Assembly (NCBI GenBank): GCA_950106755.1
Contig: OX467083.1
Span: forward strand, 39,136,555-39,200,554
DNA length: 64,000 nt
Reading direction: 5' to 3'
From: Climacium dendroides
Lineage: Eukaryota; Streptophyta; Bryopsida; Hypnales; Climaciaceae
In this document: positions 1 through 9,536 of the stretch, one piece after another
Numbering within the stretch: the stretch's first letter is position 1
How the letters are laid out: the number at the start of each line of letters is the position of its first letter
Made by a program: the position numbers and the translations under genes
Notes under the pieces: generated by a model
Database searches by the model: none
What the model was told of the DNA's origin: nothing
The model's input: only the letters and a program-made list of their open reading frames with translations

Positions 1-841
1 GAATTACCATATGGCCGAATTACCAATAGGATTCAGAGCATAAAGATTAAGGTTTTTGTCGAAGTTAGTAAGATCAGATCGTAGATCTTGCTTAGAGGTT
101 TCCAAAAACATCTCACACTTTGAAATTTGATTTAAAATGAGAAAGATAGAAGCAGATGAAGTTTAGAGTAAAAATTGGATGAAAGTTAGACGGAACCACA
201 ACTTTGGAACAAGTTGAAGGAGTCAAAGAAATTTTATTATTCAGCACCCAAAATCAAAAGAAAAATTTAATTTCAAGTTGTAACTTAGGAGATATTAAGG
301 GATGAAGTTTGAAGAATTGATTAGCAGTCAAACTTCATCCATCACTAACTCATAGTAGAAGAATCCAATTAGCAATTATGAACCCAATCTAAAATCCTAG
401 AATTAAGAACTATAAGAAGAAAATGCAAACTTTCCAAAAACAGTAAACTGACAGAAGTTAGACTAAGGCTAAAAGAACAAGGTAGGCTAATTTAGAACTT
501 AGAAGTTAGATTAGAATGGTAACTAAGAATCACAAGCTCGTAGAGGAGGATAATTGGAGCCCATAGGAACTTCAAACCCAAGAAAAGACTAAAAAAACCA
601 ATAAGATATTAAAGAATGAAGTTCCAGGCTAGGAATGGATGAAACTTCAGTAGAATTGTCAACTTAAGACCAAACTTCAAAGTTAGATAGTAAGAACTAT
701 TTAAAGTATATCTTTAAAATCTCAAAGTCTTTTGAATTAGGGAACTAGCACAAAACCGCGGATGAAGTTTGATGATCCTATTAGTGGTCAAACTTCATCA
801 TCCACTCATATCTTTTGCTAGGAGTGTCCGATTAGCGAAAA
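1..841. other. AT-rich non-coding stretch left of the kinase relic
   Basis: I see no supported gene here. All frames carry frequent stops. The notable structure is a pair of direct repeats 460 bp apart, each holding a short inverted repeat (listed separately). The second one abuts the open frame of the kinase relic. An in-frame TAG at 833-835 closes that frame upstream, so the missing N-terminal part of the kinase is not encoded contiguously here. Confidence 0.6.
299..383. repeat. Direct repeat copy 1 with 12-bp hairpin
   Basis: GATGAAGTTTGA at 301-312 is followed after 15 bases by its exact reverse complement at 328-339. The surrounding ~85 bp recurs, diverged, at 759-843 in the same orientation. 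Confidence 0.7.
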
Positions 842-843
842 GT
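759..843. repeat. Direct repeat copy 2 with 12-bp hairpin
   Basis: GATGAAGTTTGA at 761-772 and its reverse complement at 788-799 again have a 15-base spacer. Arms are identical to copy 1 while spacer and flanks have drifted. The repeat ends where the kinase-like open frame starts. Confidence 0.7.
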
Positions 844-1494
844 GCGTCTTACTAAACTTGGGAGCATCCCGACATGGATGGAATTTGCTGGCAAGATCTT
901 GAAAATTGAGAATCAAAAGGAGAAGCGCCATGAGATCATGATTGAGGCGGGAGCATGTTCTGTAAAGCACCCGGGCATCATTAGACTTTCGTACTTGCAT
1001 CCAAAGACAATGGAAGGATACACCCTTTGGTGGAATGGCGGACCTTTACAGTACTTTCAGGTGAACCTTGACAAAAAGGTTTCTAAAACAGTGAACAATG
1101 ATGACATTTTAAGAGAAACCAACAACGGATTGAATTCCGAACAATTGGGGTGGGTTGCAACCTACCGACAAAATCGTTTGAATTTGGCATTATCATTGCT
1201 GGTTATAGTGGCAAAATACCATGATGAGGGTTTTCTCAATGATGACTTGTCTCCATCTAACGTTCTCTTCCATTTCAACCCTTGGAAACAAAATGTGGTA
1301 TACATAGGAGTTTGTGATTGGGGACTTTCTGGTAGGGTGGTGGAGAAAGAGCCATCCAAATATGGATATGCTACAATGGACAAACTCTTGAAAATGAAAG
1401 CTATAAAACTCTTTGTTGCTCCGGATGTGTTCTATACCTTTGGCCCTCCGAGATTCAATCAATTCACTTCAAGTCATGCAGAAGAAGCATTTGT

Positions 1495-1526
1495 CACTAC
1501 AACAATGGCAGTGTTTTATGACTGCA
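1495..1526 (+). repeat. Left TIR of the CACTA element
   Basis: 32 nt beginning CACTACAACAATGG; 30 of 32 positions match the reverse complement of 3306-3337. The differences are TG versus AA at positions 12-13. Confidence 0.92.
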
Positions 1527-1840
1527 GAATTATGACTGAGGATGACTGGCGACTGTTTGCAGTCATATTCTTGAAGGCCAACACTTTGGGGAGAAATATA
1601 ACTGCAAAATATGACTGTCAGTCATTTTTACGCCTTGTACGTCACAAGCGTATACTATACAGCCATTAAGAATACCAAAGTACTTCATAGGGAACATGTT
1701 TGGGAACGTTGGGAACATGTTTGGGAACATTGAGTCATATTATCACTAATATTTTCATATAATAGTGATTTTGTTTTGTTTTGGGCAATTCAAGAAAAAT
1801 TTGGGCAATTCCAAAAAAATATAGAGAAATCATTGTTTAA

Positions 1841-1984
1841 AATTTTGAAATCCTAGTCACCTACTTTTTTGGATTTTGAATCCTAGTCACCACTTTTTTA
1901 GGGTTTTGAGACCCTAGCCGTCATTTTTTTAGGGTTTTGAAACCCTAGCCGCCACATTTTAGGATTTTGGAACCCTAGCCATCC
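1841..1984 (+). repeat. Four to five tandem ~36-bp units with telobox-like core
   Basis: Inside the CACTA element, units of the form TTTTAGGGTTTTGA followed by AACCCTAGCC repeat with drift. The core resembles the plant telomere-type telobox and makes each unit a small inverted repeat. Confidence 0.7.
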
Positions 1985-2480
1985 TTTCTTGTGGCTCTTC
2001 TTTCTTACTTTTTATTGTCTCTTAGCTCTCACTTGTTGCTTTTTGTTGCATCTTAACTCTTGTTTCTTGTTGCTCTCTAGTTCATGCTTCTTGTTTCTTA
2101 TTATTGCATCTAAATTCTTTCTTTCTCTTGCATTTGAATTCTTTCTTCTTCCTAATTCTTTTTTTTTTGTTTCCTCTTGTTTTATAGTTCTTGCTTCTTT
2201 TTTGTTCTTGTTGTATCTACACTCTCATTTCTTGTTGTTTCTTGTTATGTCTTAGTTGATGCTTCTTGTTTTTTCTTGTGTCTTAGTTGTTGCTTTTTCT
2301 TTGTTCTTATGTCTTAATTGTTGCCTCATATTGTGTCTTAATTGTTGTTTCTTGTTTTATGTTGCTTCTTGTTTCTTGTTGTGTCTTAGTTGTTGCTTAG
2401 TTGTTGTTTTTTATTCCTTGTTGCATCTTAACTTTTGATTCTTGTTAATTCTTAATACTTATCTTCTTTTTCTTATTTCT
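1985..2480 (+). repeat. Pyrimidine-rich low-complexity tract
   Basis: About 500 bp of the CACTA interior is almost entirely CTTGTT, TCTTAG and TTGTTGC words. Open frames here encode only Leu/Phe/Cys/Ser runs and are not treated as genes. Confidence 0.7.
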
Positions 2481-2667
2481 TCCATCATTAATCTTATTCT
2501 TTCTATCCTAAACTTGAGTTAAATATTTTGTGTTTTTGTAAGTCTTTGAAGGTTAGGCTTTGTTGTTCAATCACTAAAAACTAACCTTTCATTTCTTTAA
2601 TTGTATATACAGGCATCAAAAGTTGAAACAAAGACATTGAAAGCTACTTGCAACTTCATGAAGCCAA

Positions 2668-3056
2668 AAATATGACTTACAGAAGTCATATTCCATAAAA
2701 TATGACTGACAAAAGTTGTATTCTACATCACTGCAAAATATGACTCACTTCAGTCATATTCCATAAAATATGACTGACGAGAGTCGTATTCTACATTACT
2801 ACAAAATATAACTCACCTCAGTCATATTCCATAAAATATGACTGACGAGAGTCGTATTCTACATCATTGCAAAATATGACTCACTTCAGTCATATTCCAT
2901 GTCATCCAAAAATATAATTGACCGCAGTCATATTCCACGTCATCCAAAATATGACTGACCGCAGTCATATTCCACGTCATCCAAAAATATGACTGACCGC
3001 AGTCATATTCCACGTCATACAAAAATATGACTGACCATAGTCATATTCCATGTAGG
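2668..3056. repeat. Array of ~38-bp palindromic subterminal repeats in the CACTA element
   Basis: About ten to eleven units alternate AATATGACTGAC and GTCATATTCCA, so each unit is an inverted repeat. The units near 2930-3050 are the most regular. The same ATATGACTG word sits in and beside both TIRs, as expected for transposase-binding subterminal repeats of a CACTA element. Confidence 0.85.
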
Positions 3057-3305
3057 ATTTTTTTGTTTGCCCGGGCAACTCAAGAAAAAGTCAAGACTTC
3101 CCTAGGAAAGTCAAAGTATACGCCATGTTGGCATACTATGACTAAAAATGGGTATTTATACCCCTCGGAAAATATGACTGCCAATAAGACTGATGTCTGA
3201 AGCAACTGCTTCTAAACGACTGGAGTCAGTCATATTCCGAGTCATCTACAGTGATTTCTGCGTGAGTTGTATTTTTTGATTTTACGACTCACTGCAGTCA
3301 TATTT

Positions 3306-3337
3306 TGCAGTCATAAAACACTGCTTTTGTTGTAGTG
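3306..3337 (-). repeat. Right TIR of the CACTA element
   Basis: Reads TGTAGTG at its outer end, the reverse complement of CACTACA. It is followed immediately by the TGT target duplication at 3338-3340 and then by kinase codons. Confidence 0.92.
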
Positions 3338-3549
3338 TGTATACAATGGAAGTAGAAGCCTATACAGCAGGTTCAATAGCACAACGGATTTGGAACCATG
3401 ATTGGGATCCTGTGTACTTCACGAAACAAAATCCGGAGCAGTACACAAATTTGGCTTTGAAACTAAAGAGCCTCCAAGAAGAAGATGTGGATAAGAGGGC
3501 AACAATCTCAAGTGTAGTAGAGACTTTGAAGCGAAAAACACATTGCTAG

Positions 3550-4004
3550 AGTATGCCTGAGTGTTGTTATCGTAGGTAGGAAGGCCTTGTTTTGTGTTTT
3601 GAGGATGGTAGTTAGGCCAGTTGTAATAACTAGACAATGTAAAAAATACATGCCGTTAAATCGTTAATGTGTGATGTTACAAAAAAAAAAGTGTAGTAGG
3701 CATTGTGCAACCTTCTGGCTTGGCCTTTTTATTCTATTCTCCTAATAGAATGGGTTCCCATTTCTTTCAAATACAAATAAGTGTATTTGACATTTGTGAG
3801 AAAAAGGGTTGTATATGAAATTGACGTGTTCAAGACATTGGTGAATGGAATTGTTGCATTGAATTTTGTGGGCACCCAAAGATTCACTCACGAATTTGAA
3901 ATGTTTCACACCTAGGGGGGCCCCAAACATTCCCTCACAAAATGTTTGTAGTTTCAAACTTTGAAAGGGAAGGGGCACCAAAACATTTTATTCCAATTTT
4001 GTAA
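3550..4004. other. Non-coding stretch downstream of the kinase relic
   Basis: I see no supported gene. The first ~130 bases probably represent the old 3' untranslated region of the kinase relic. A run of A at 3680-3690 is the only low-complexity feature. Confidence 0.4.
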
Positions 4005-4638
4005 CCCCTATGTGCCCAAGGCCTATTTTGAGATACTTGAAATTTGCTCTAAATTGAACAAAAAATCAACATTTTGATAAGTTGTACCAATTTCTTTTGA
4101 ATTGTAACCATACAAACTCAAACTACAAATGTTAGGGATCACACAAGAAAAGAAAACATAACAATATCTCTTATAGATTGAAAGATTATAATGTTTGATC
4201 ATGAGGGTGTTAAAACTATGAAATTTTTTTGATTCTCTTTAGCATGTCAACTCTAAAAAGTTGGTCACCAAAAAAAATGAGGTTGTAGGGCCTAGCATGC
4301 ATAACCCCAATCAATTTACAGATTTTCCAAGAAAATTCTACAATTCCTTAAAATGAATTTTTAATGTGAATTTCTCTCCAAGGTCTAGTGTATTTGAGGC
4401 TCATTTCCAAAAGCCCTCAACACTATAGGAAGTCAAGATTGCAATGGGTATCCTTGCACAGAATCTTCAATAAGAAATCATAGTTATTCATTTTTCAGAT
4501 CGGATTTTTGAACCTAAAACTAAACTTCAGAAAGAGTTATCCAAAAATATAAGCTACTAAAAATAACAATTTGGTTGGATTTTATTTAACTTCAAACTTT
4601 TCAAAACACTAGAATCTGGTGCCTTGGGCAGTTAGGGG
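4005..4638 (+). mobile_element. Short terminal-repeat element, subfamily C
   Basis: Left end CCCCTATGTGCCCAAGGC (4005-4022) matches the reverse complement of the right end at 4621-4638 in 16 of 18 positions. The interior aligns in the same orientation with 60623-61170 over about 540 bp. Flanks are GTAA on the left and TTTA on the right, near but not equal to the TTAA flanking related elements. No coding region. Confidence 0.75.
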
Positions 4639-4679
4639 TTTAAATTGAAGGGCCTAAACACCCAATGCCATTTTTTCCT

Positions 4680-4900
4680 GTCCTTCATCCACGCCCTGAA
4701 CTACACCCTCACGTCCACGCCCACGGTTTCTCGTCCGCGCCCTGAACAACATCCACGCCCCCTTTCCCGTCTGTGCGCCTAAACTACGTCTACGCCCTGA
4801 TAGGGTCTGCGCCCCATGTCATTTGCGTCCCCGCCCACACCTTATTTCTACCCCGACTCTCTTCTGTCTACGCCCCACCCTCCATGCTGGCATCCAAGTG
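4680..4900. other. C-rich island of repeated CACGCCC words
   Basis: Between AT-rich flanks lies a ~200-bp pyrimidine-rich block with many variants of TCCACGCCCTGAAC (for example near 4689, 4711, 4751 and 4791). It is an irregular repeat, not a clean tandem array. No reading frame here looks real. Confidence 0.55.
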
Positions 4901-4996
4901 TCACTGAATTTTCTTGTAATCCAAATTTTTTCCATTCACAGAAAGTCAGCTGCCCGTTGACCACTTCGGACGGACATCATTCCTATCGGACGTCCT

Positions 4997-5025
4997 GGAC
5001 GGACGGACGGACCGTCCGTCCGTCC
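4997..5025. repeat. Perfect 14-bp palindrome of GGAC units
   Basis: GGACGGACGGACGG at 4997-5010 and its exact reverse complement at 5012-5025 are separated by one A. Further CGGAC words lie just upstream (4970-4995). Confidence 0.85.
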
Positions 5026-5134
5026 AATGTGACAACCTAGCGCTTAGCTCATCAGTAGAACGGGGAAGAGTAAGGCCACTTCGGTATGTCTTTATCTCTT
5101 CCACCTGTACCATAACCACTAATTCCTCACTAAT

Positions 5135-6141
5135 GCGGAAAAGAAGGAATGGAGAACCCAAGAAGTCCTTCTGAAATACGAAGAGTCGAAGACAGATGAT
5201 GAGGCGGAGTGCCGAAGTCCGTTCCCGGATCGGATCCAGAAACCGAAGAGGAGGATGAGGAGGCTCCGTTGCTGCTAGTCAAGCAACAGAAGACGATGCT
5301 TCCCCACAAGCGAGGGACGCCACCTAGTCACGAGAAATCAACTCTAAAAGGAAGACCAAAAGATGAGAAGACCATCTCCGAAGAGGAAACGGATCCCCGG
5401 GATTTGTTCAACAACTTGATAGCTATCCTCTACAGCATCAAGGTGGACTGGGAGATCAAGAATAGGACCTTGGCCGCAATCGGAAAATTGGTAGATGCGC
5501 CACCAGACAGCACACTACCGGGAAGGGTGGCCGACTGCATCACCAATCTGGTCGAGGCCCAGAAACAAGAAAAAGAAATACACCGGTTGCAAAAGGAGGT
5601 GGATACCTTGAAGGTGGAAATCTTTGCCTTGAAGGAAGACGTGACCGCCACTCATGAAATGGCAGAGGAAACTTGGAAGAAAGCTAAGCGGGTGAAGGAC
5701 ACCTTGGGAGTATCCTGAATGGCCGCCACCAAGGCTAAGCTGTTTGACAAGGAGGTACAGAAGGAGAAGAAACTATCCGGTTCTAGGATAGTTAGAATTC
5801 TCACAGACTTTGTCGAACAGGTCGAAACAATAATGACGAAGGCACGGACATATGCGGACCAGATTGAGGAGAGTAGCCGGAAACTGATTGGGGCTACATA
5901 CTCCAGGAGAATTAAGCTCTCAGATCTCTTTCTACCGGAATTGTTTCCGGATGAGTTAGTTGTAGGAGAGGAAAAGGATAAGACTTCCAAGTCCAAGAAA
6001 TTAGAGAGAAGAATAGTCCCAGCCAACACGTCTAAGTCTGCGATCGACTTGGAGTCTACGCCCAATTTCGGCCAAGGCGAACCAGCCCCTAACCCTACAG
6101 ATGGAGAACGGAATTGGAACTTAAGCGAGGTCTTCGAGTAG
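5135..6141 (+). pseudogene. Broken coiled-coil reading frame, probable mobile-element origin
   Basis: The frame from 5209 runs about 310 codons to a stop at 6139-6141 and is interrupted by one in-frame TGA at 5716-5718, directly followed by ATG GCC. The 5209 codon is GTG; the first in-frame ATG is at 5296. Upstream, another frame (5135-5208, read as AEKKEWRTQEVLLKYEES) gives a plausible continuation, implying a second frameshift near 5200. The product is acidic and Lys/Glu-rich, with a heptad-like stretch around EKEIHRLQKEVDTLKVEI and a conserved-looking LSDLFLPELFPDEL near the C-terminus. Base composition is clearly more GC-rich than the flanks. No polymerase, protease or integrase motif is seen. 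I do not recognise the family; a gag-like or accessory frame of a decayed retroelement is one possibility, a captured host gene another. Confidence 0.5.
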
Positions 6142-7530
6142 ATGGGACCCGATCTGAAGAGTCCCACCATAGGATCTAAGTTGTAAACTAGTTAGGATTG
6201 TACATATTAGGGAGGTTTGATACGGATACAAATCCTGTTCTGATCCGGTTAGTAGTAGGTAGGACCGGAAATCCGACCTGAATGGCGACGGGATTCCATG
6301 ACACTTTTTGCCTTTTGTATTTTAGGATTTTTGTATATAGGCCAGTCCCTACGAGGGGAGTTGGGAGAGAGTTTTCTTTTGCAACCTTCTTGAGTTTTCT
6401 ATTTACTTCCTTGTTGTATGTATCTTCCGGGTGTGGCAGTGTTGTATGATGAGGAATTAGGAAGGCACGAGTAGGATTGTGAGTGATTTTCTCCCCTTGG
6501 TGTTTCATTTTTATTCTCAGTGTATGTGAGTAGGTAGCAAAGAATTGTGAGTAAACTTCAGATTCCTCAGCATGTCTAAAGCTTAGGATTTTGGGTGAAA
6601 AAGCCGTTGTTAGGCTAGGCGGATAGGGAGGGATTCCTTAGTCGCGCTAGAACTCCTAGGTGGGAAATTTGGTTGAGTGTCCAATCTCCTATGAGGTCTC
6701 ACCGCCCTAATTGGTAAATAGAAAAGCTGTAGTAGATGTTGGAACGGACGAATATACTTGTAACCACCTAACTTCGCATAGATAGGAACTGGCATCAAAG
6801 GTCGTTGTAGTATGAGAGGATTGTACGGGGGGTCTTTGTGTGACTTGCATTCTGGATTACCACTTGGGTTGTTGTGAAGGACCAAACTAGATCCAGAGTA
6901 GTTTAGAAGATTAGAAAATAGGACAGTGGGTCTTCAGCCACTATAAGTTACGGAAGGAATGATGGATCTACCACTCTTAAAATCAAGCTGCGATCCCTCT
7001 GATGGTGAAACAGAAGCAAAATTAAACGGGTAAGATTTAGGATACAAATAGACAATCCAAAATGGATTGGTCTACAGGGGTACCTAGGATCAGAAGTAAG
7101 ATCCTGGGATTGTGGTAATTTACGAATCGAATAGTTAGTAAGACCGAAATAGTGGTAGGAATCCGGTCCGTAGCTTTCCGGATATTGTAGTGTTTCCGGT
7201 TTCAAATGTAGATGCCGAAAAACATCTTATATGCCCAGTTTGGATAATTTGTCCAAAAATTATTGGCCTCCAAAGTTTGCAGCTAATCAATCCTAATTCG
7301 TCCGATTCGTCCGTGAATAGTAAGATTCTATCCAATATGACAACCGTGGGATTGCCATGCTGCCCACCAGTTTCTGGTCTATTGTGCCCCCTATGCTGCC
7401 ATAGCCTAAAGTAACCAATAGAAGTCACCAACCAACTTGGAATTGTCATGCTACCCTCCAATTTCTAGTCTATTGTGCCCCCTATGTTGCCCTAGCCTGA
7501 AGTCAATGGATTTCAGCTTACCCGCTCTAC
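6142..7530. other. Non-coding stretch, possibly part of the same decayed element
   Basis: No gene is supported. The base composition resembles the preceding coiled-coil relic rather than the AT-rich desert. A TATA-like TGTATATAGG at about 6332 and a purine-rich GGGAGAGAG at about 6364 would fit a decayed LTR, but no LTR pair or primer-binding site was identified. Confidence 0.35.
7342..7502 (+). repeat. Two tandem ~92-bp units
   Basis: A unit containing TCTATTGTGCCCCCTATG occurs at 7377-7394 and again at 7469-7486, with about 70 bp of surrounding similarity in each copy (7342-7412 and 7434-7502). Confidence 0.75.
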
Positions 7531-7549
7531 CCACCCACCTCTGTTTTCC

Positions 7550-7729
7550 AAAAAAATGCTTATAACTTTTGAAGAATAAGTCAGATTGATGAAAAAATTA
7601 TATGCATGTAAAGCTCTACCAAACACGCATGTTTGAAAAAGTTTCATAAAATCATGACAAGTTTTGGCAAATTAGGAGTCTATCCGAAGTTGCAATTTAG
7701 CCCCTTTATGACCAATGGGACTTTAGGGG
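7550..7729 (+). mobile_element. Truncated subfamily A element (right end only)
   Basis: Ends GGGACTTTAGGGG at 7717-7729, followed by TTAT. The sequence before it resembles the right half of the subfamily A elements at 14634-15250 and 24131-25048 (AACTTTTG, AAAGCTCT, AGTTTCATAAAATCATGA words). No left end was found. Confidence 0.45.
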
Positions 7730-7797
7730 TTATTTATTATGAACCAATTTTAAGATTATGGAAATTTTTTTAAATGGCATATGAAATATGCCAATTT

Positions 7798-8109
7798 CAA
7801 ATTGCCTAATCTAAACTATAAAAGTATCATCTAGAATAGGTATAGATTTCAAAAATCTTGAAATTCTATAGATTTAGAAATCTAGGATTGATAGTGGATT
7901 TCAAACCATGCAGTCTAAACCATAAAAGTTCCATTTAGGACATATGTAGATTTTAGACATCTAAAAAAGGTATAAATGTCAAAAATCTAAGACAATTATA
8001 TATTTCAAACCCGCCCAATTTGAACTATATAATTGCCAAAGTTGTAGAATGACACCATTTTAATGAAATTCCCTATGAATTAACTTTAAAAAAAAAATTG
8101 TTGATTTAA
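7798..8109 (+). repeat. Three diverged 104-bp tandem units
   Basis: The words CAAATTGCCTAATCTAAACTATA, CAAACCATGCAGTC and CAAACCCGCCCAATTTGAACTATA start at 7798, 7902 and 8006, exactly 104 bp apart. Each is followed by a matching ATAAAAGT or ATAATTG and ATGTAGATTTxAxA context. No coding region. Confidence 0.75.
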
Positions 8110-8563
8110 GTTTGATACTAATGTAAAAGTACTCCTAAAATATAGTTTTTTCCTACTCATATAGTCACATAGAAGAAAAAATATCATGGATTTTGGCAAA
8201 GTCAATTACAAACTTCCATTTAGATTTGAAAATATACTATTAAGCATTTAAGATTCAAATCCAATTCAAGTAAATTTTAAAATTTTAAAAATTTCTTATG
8301 TAGTAGTTTGTTGTTGCAATTGTTGAATTGGTATACGACTAATGTAAATTAAATAACAAAGGATGACAACTTTTACATAGACAATTATAATAGGTTGTAC
8401 TTACCAAAATTAAGGTAAAAATTCCTAAAATAGTCTAAATAATAGTTTGATCCTAGATCTATTATTGAACTTTTTTTTAAAATTGAATCTTGTTGGTAGT
8501 CAAAAGGGGATTCTATATTAAATAGGGATTTTTAAAGGATTCATATTAATTAATTGACATTAC

Positions 8564-8577
8564 TATACATACATACA

Positions 8578-8637
<60 letters not shown>
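8564..8637. repeat. (TACA)n followed by (TA)n microsatellite
   Basis: About ten TACA units run to 8604 and continue as an uninterrupted AT dinucleotide run. Confidence 0.95.
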
Positions 8638-8642
<5 letters not shown>

Positions 8643-9170
8643 TAACATGCATCAATAATTACTAAAGTATACATCATGTTTCAAACATCTATAGCTTTCC
8701 ACTATAACTTCCTTTACTATTTTGTCCCTTTAGAACTACTAGTTAGTGTAGACTTTCCTATAATGAGTTTTTGGGATACTTTACAAATGAAATATGAATT
8801 TTCTAAGTGCTTTAAATACATATCTAAAACAAAACTTTGACTCTTATAAAAAGAATTGAATATTTTAGCTAGAATTTGTAGGGATATATTTCATAATTAG
8901 GTCAAAATTAGGTGTAGCTTCTTCATTTGATACTAAATTCTTTGTTTTTATAATTTATAGCCCAACATAGTTTGTAAGCATAAACATGCATTATATTGCC
9001 TTAACTTCAAATATCAATCATATATATTGAGTATATGACTTTATGGATTGTTTATCATTGTAAAACAATTCAATTTTTCTCTTAAAAATTGTCATTGCAA
9101 TAATTTTTACAACAAAAAGTGAAGATGAATTAATTCAATTTTACTCCGAAAACATCTTTGCCAATGCCCT

Positions 9171-9230
9171 TCAAACTAAATTTATTCTTTAATGTAACTA
9201 TCAAACTAAATTTATTCTTTAATATAATTG
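9171..9230 (+). repeat. 30-bp unit in tandem, two copies
   Basis: TCAAACTAAATTTATTCTTT at 9171 recurs at 9201; the units differ at a few final bases. Confidence 0.9.
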
Positions 9231-9536
9231 ACATATAAAATTTTGATACTTTCAATTGTGAAAGAATGTATTTTCCATTGGTTTTGACTTTTTAGAATTT
9301 TGGATGAAAAAACAGAGAATTCGAGGTGTTTTTAGTTCCAGGACACTTGAAATCTTAAAACCCTATTTGTCGTTCTGCAACGGATTCCCATTTGTTAAAT
9401 AAATTAAATTAAATTAATTTTTCAAAAAAAATCTTAAAACCCTGGAGCTGAAATCTAAGACACATGGCAACTTAACTTCCAGATAGGCTTCTGGAATTCT
9501 GGAAACATCCCAATTACAAATGGGCAACCTTAACTT

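Larger units (their letters stand above)
1495..3337. mobile_element. Non-autonomous CACTA (En/Spm-type) DNA transposon
   Basis: The element starts CACTACAACAA and ends with the reverse complement. The terminal inverted repeats are 32 nt (1495-1526 and 3306-3337) with two mismatches. It is flanked on both sides by TGT (1492-1494 and 3338-3340), the 3-bp target duplication expected of CACTA elements. At 1843 bp it carries no transposase frame, so movement would need a transposase from elsewhere. Inside are telobox-containing tandem repeats, a pyrimidine-rich tract and a long array of subterminal ATATGACTG motifs, the usual binding-site arrangement of this superfamily. It interrupts the kinase-like gene. 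Confidence 0.92.
842..3549 (+). pseudogene. Protein-kinase-like pseudogene, frameshifted and split by a CACTA transposon
   Basis: The reading frame from about 842 encodes a kinase domain lacking its glycine-rich start: a helix-C-like stretch with KHPGIIRL, a catalytic loop read as FLNDDLSPSNVL, a magnesium-loop equivalent CDWGLSGRV, and an APE-like motif VAPDVFYTFGPP. The C-lobe end is at 3343-3549 (AYTAGSIAQRIWNHDWD, then KRATISSVVETL) with stop TAG at 3547. Two lesions are visible. A one-base frameshift lies near 1448-1452, after the GPP codons. The CACTA element 1495-3337 is inserted at 1494. Removing the element and one TGT copy joins AAG CAT TTG TAT ACA ATG, in frame with the right part (KHLYTMEVEAY). 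There is no in-frame ATG before 878, so the 5' end is missing or on another exon. The HRD motif is replaced by NDD and DFG by DWG, so catalytic competence even of the parent family is uncertain. From memory the family resembles kinase-like proteins frequent in mosses. Confidence 0.8.
8110..9480. other. AT-rich gene-free stretch with microsatellites
   Basis: No supported gene. It contains a (TACA)n-(TA)n microsatellite at 8564-8637 and a 30-bp tandem duplication at 9171-9230. Confidence 0.6.

Noticed and set aside
842..1669. Reading 842-1669 as one complete 275-codon gene
   Set aside because: It starts at GTG, not ATG, and from 1495 onward the frame runs into the CACTA element; only the part to about 1450 is kinase in that frame.
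2668..3056. CRISPR-like array
   Set aside because: The units are inverted repeats of a CACTA subterminal motif without unique spacers, inside a plant transposon.
6142..7205. Calling a complete LTR retrotransposon around the coiled-coil relic
   Set aside because: TATA-like and purine-rich words are present, but no pair of LTRs, no primer-binding site and no pol motifs could be found.
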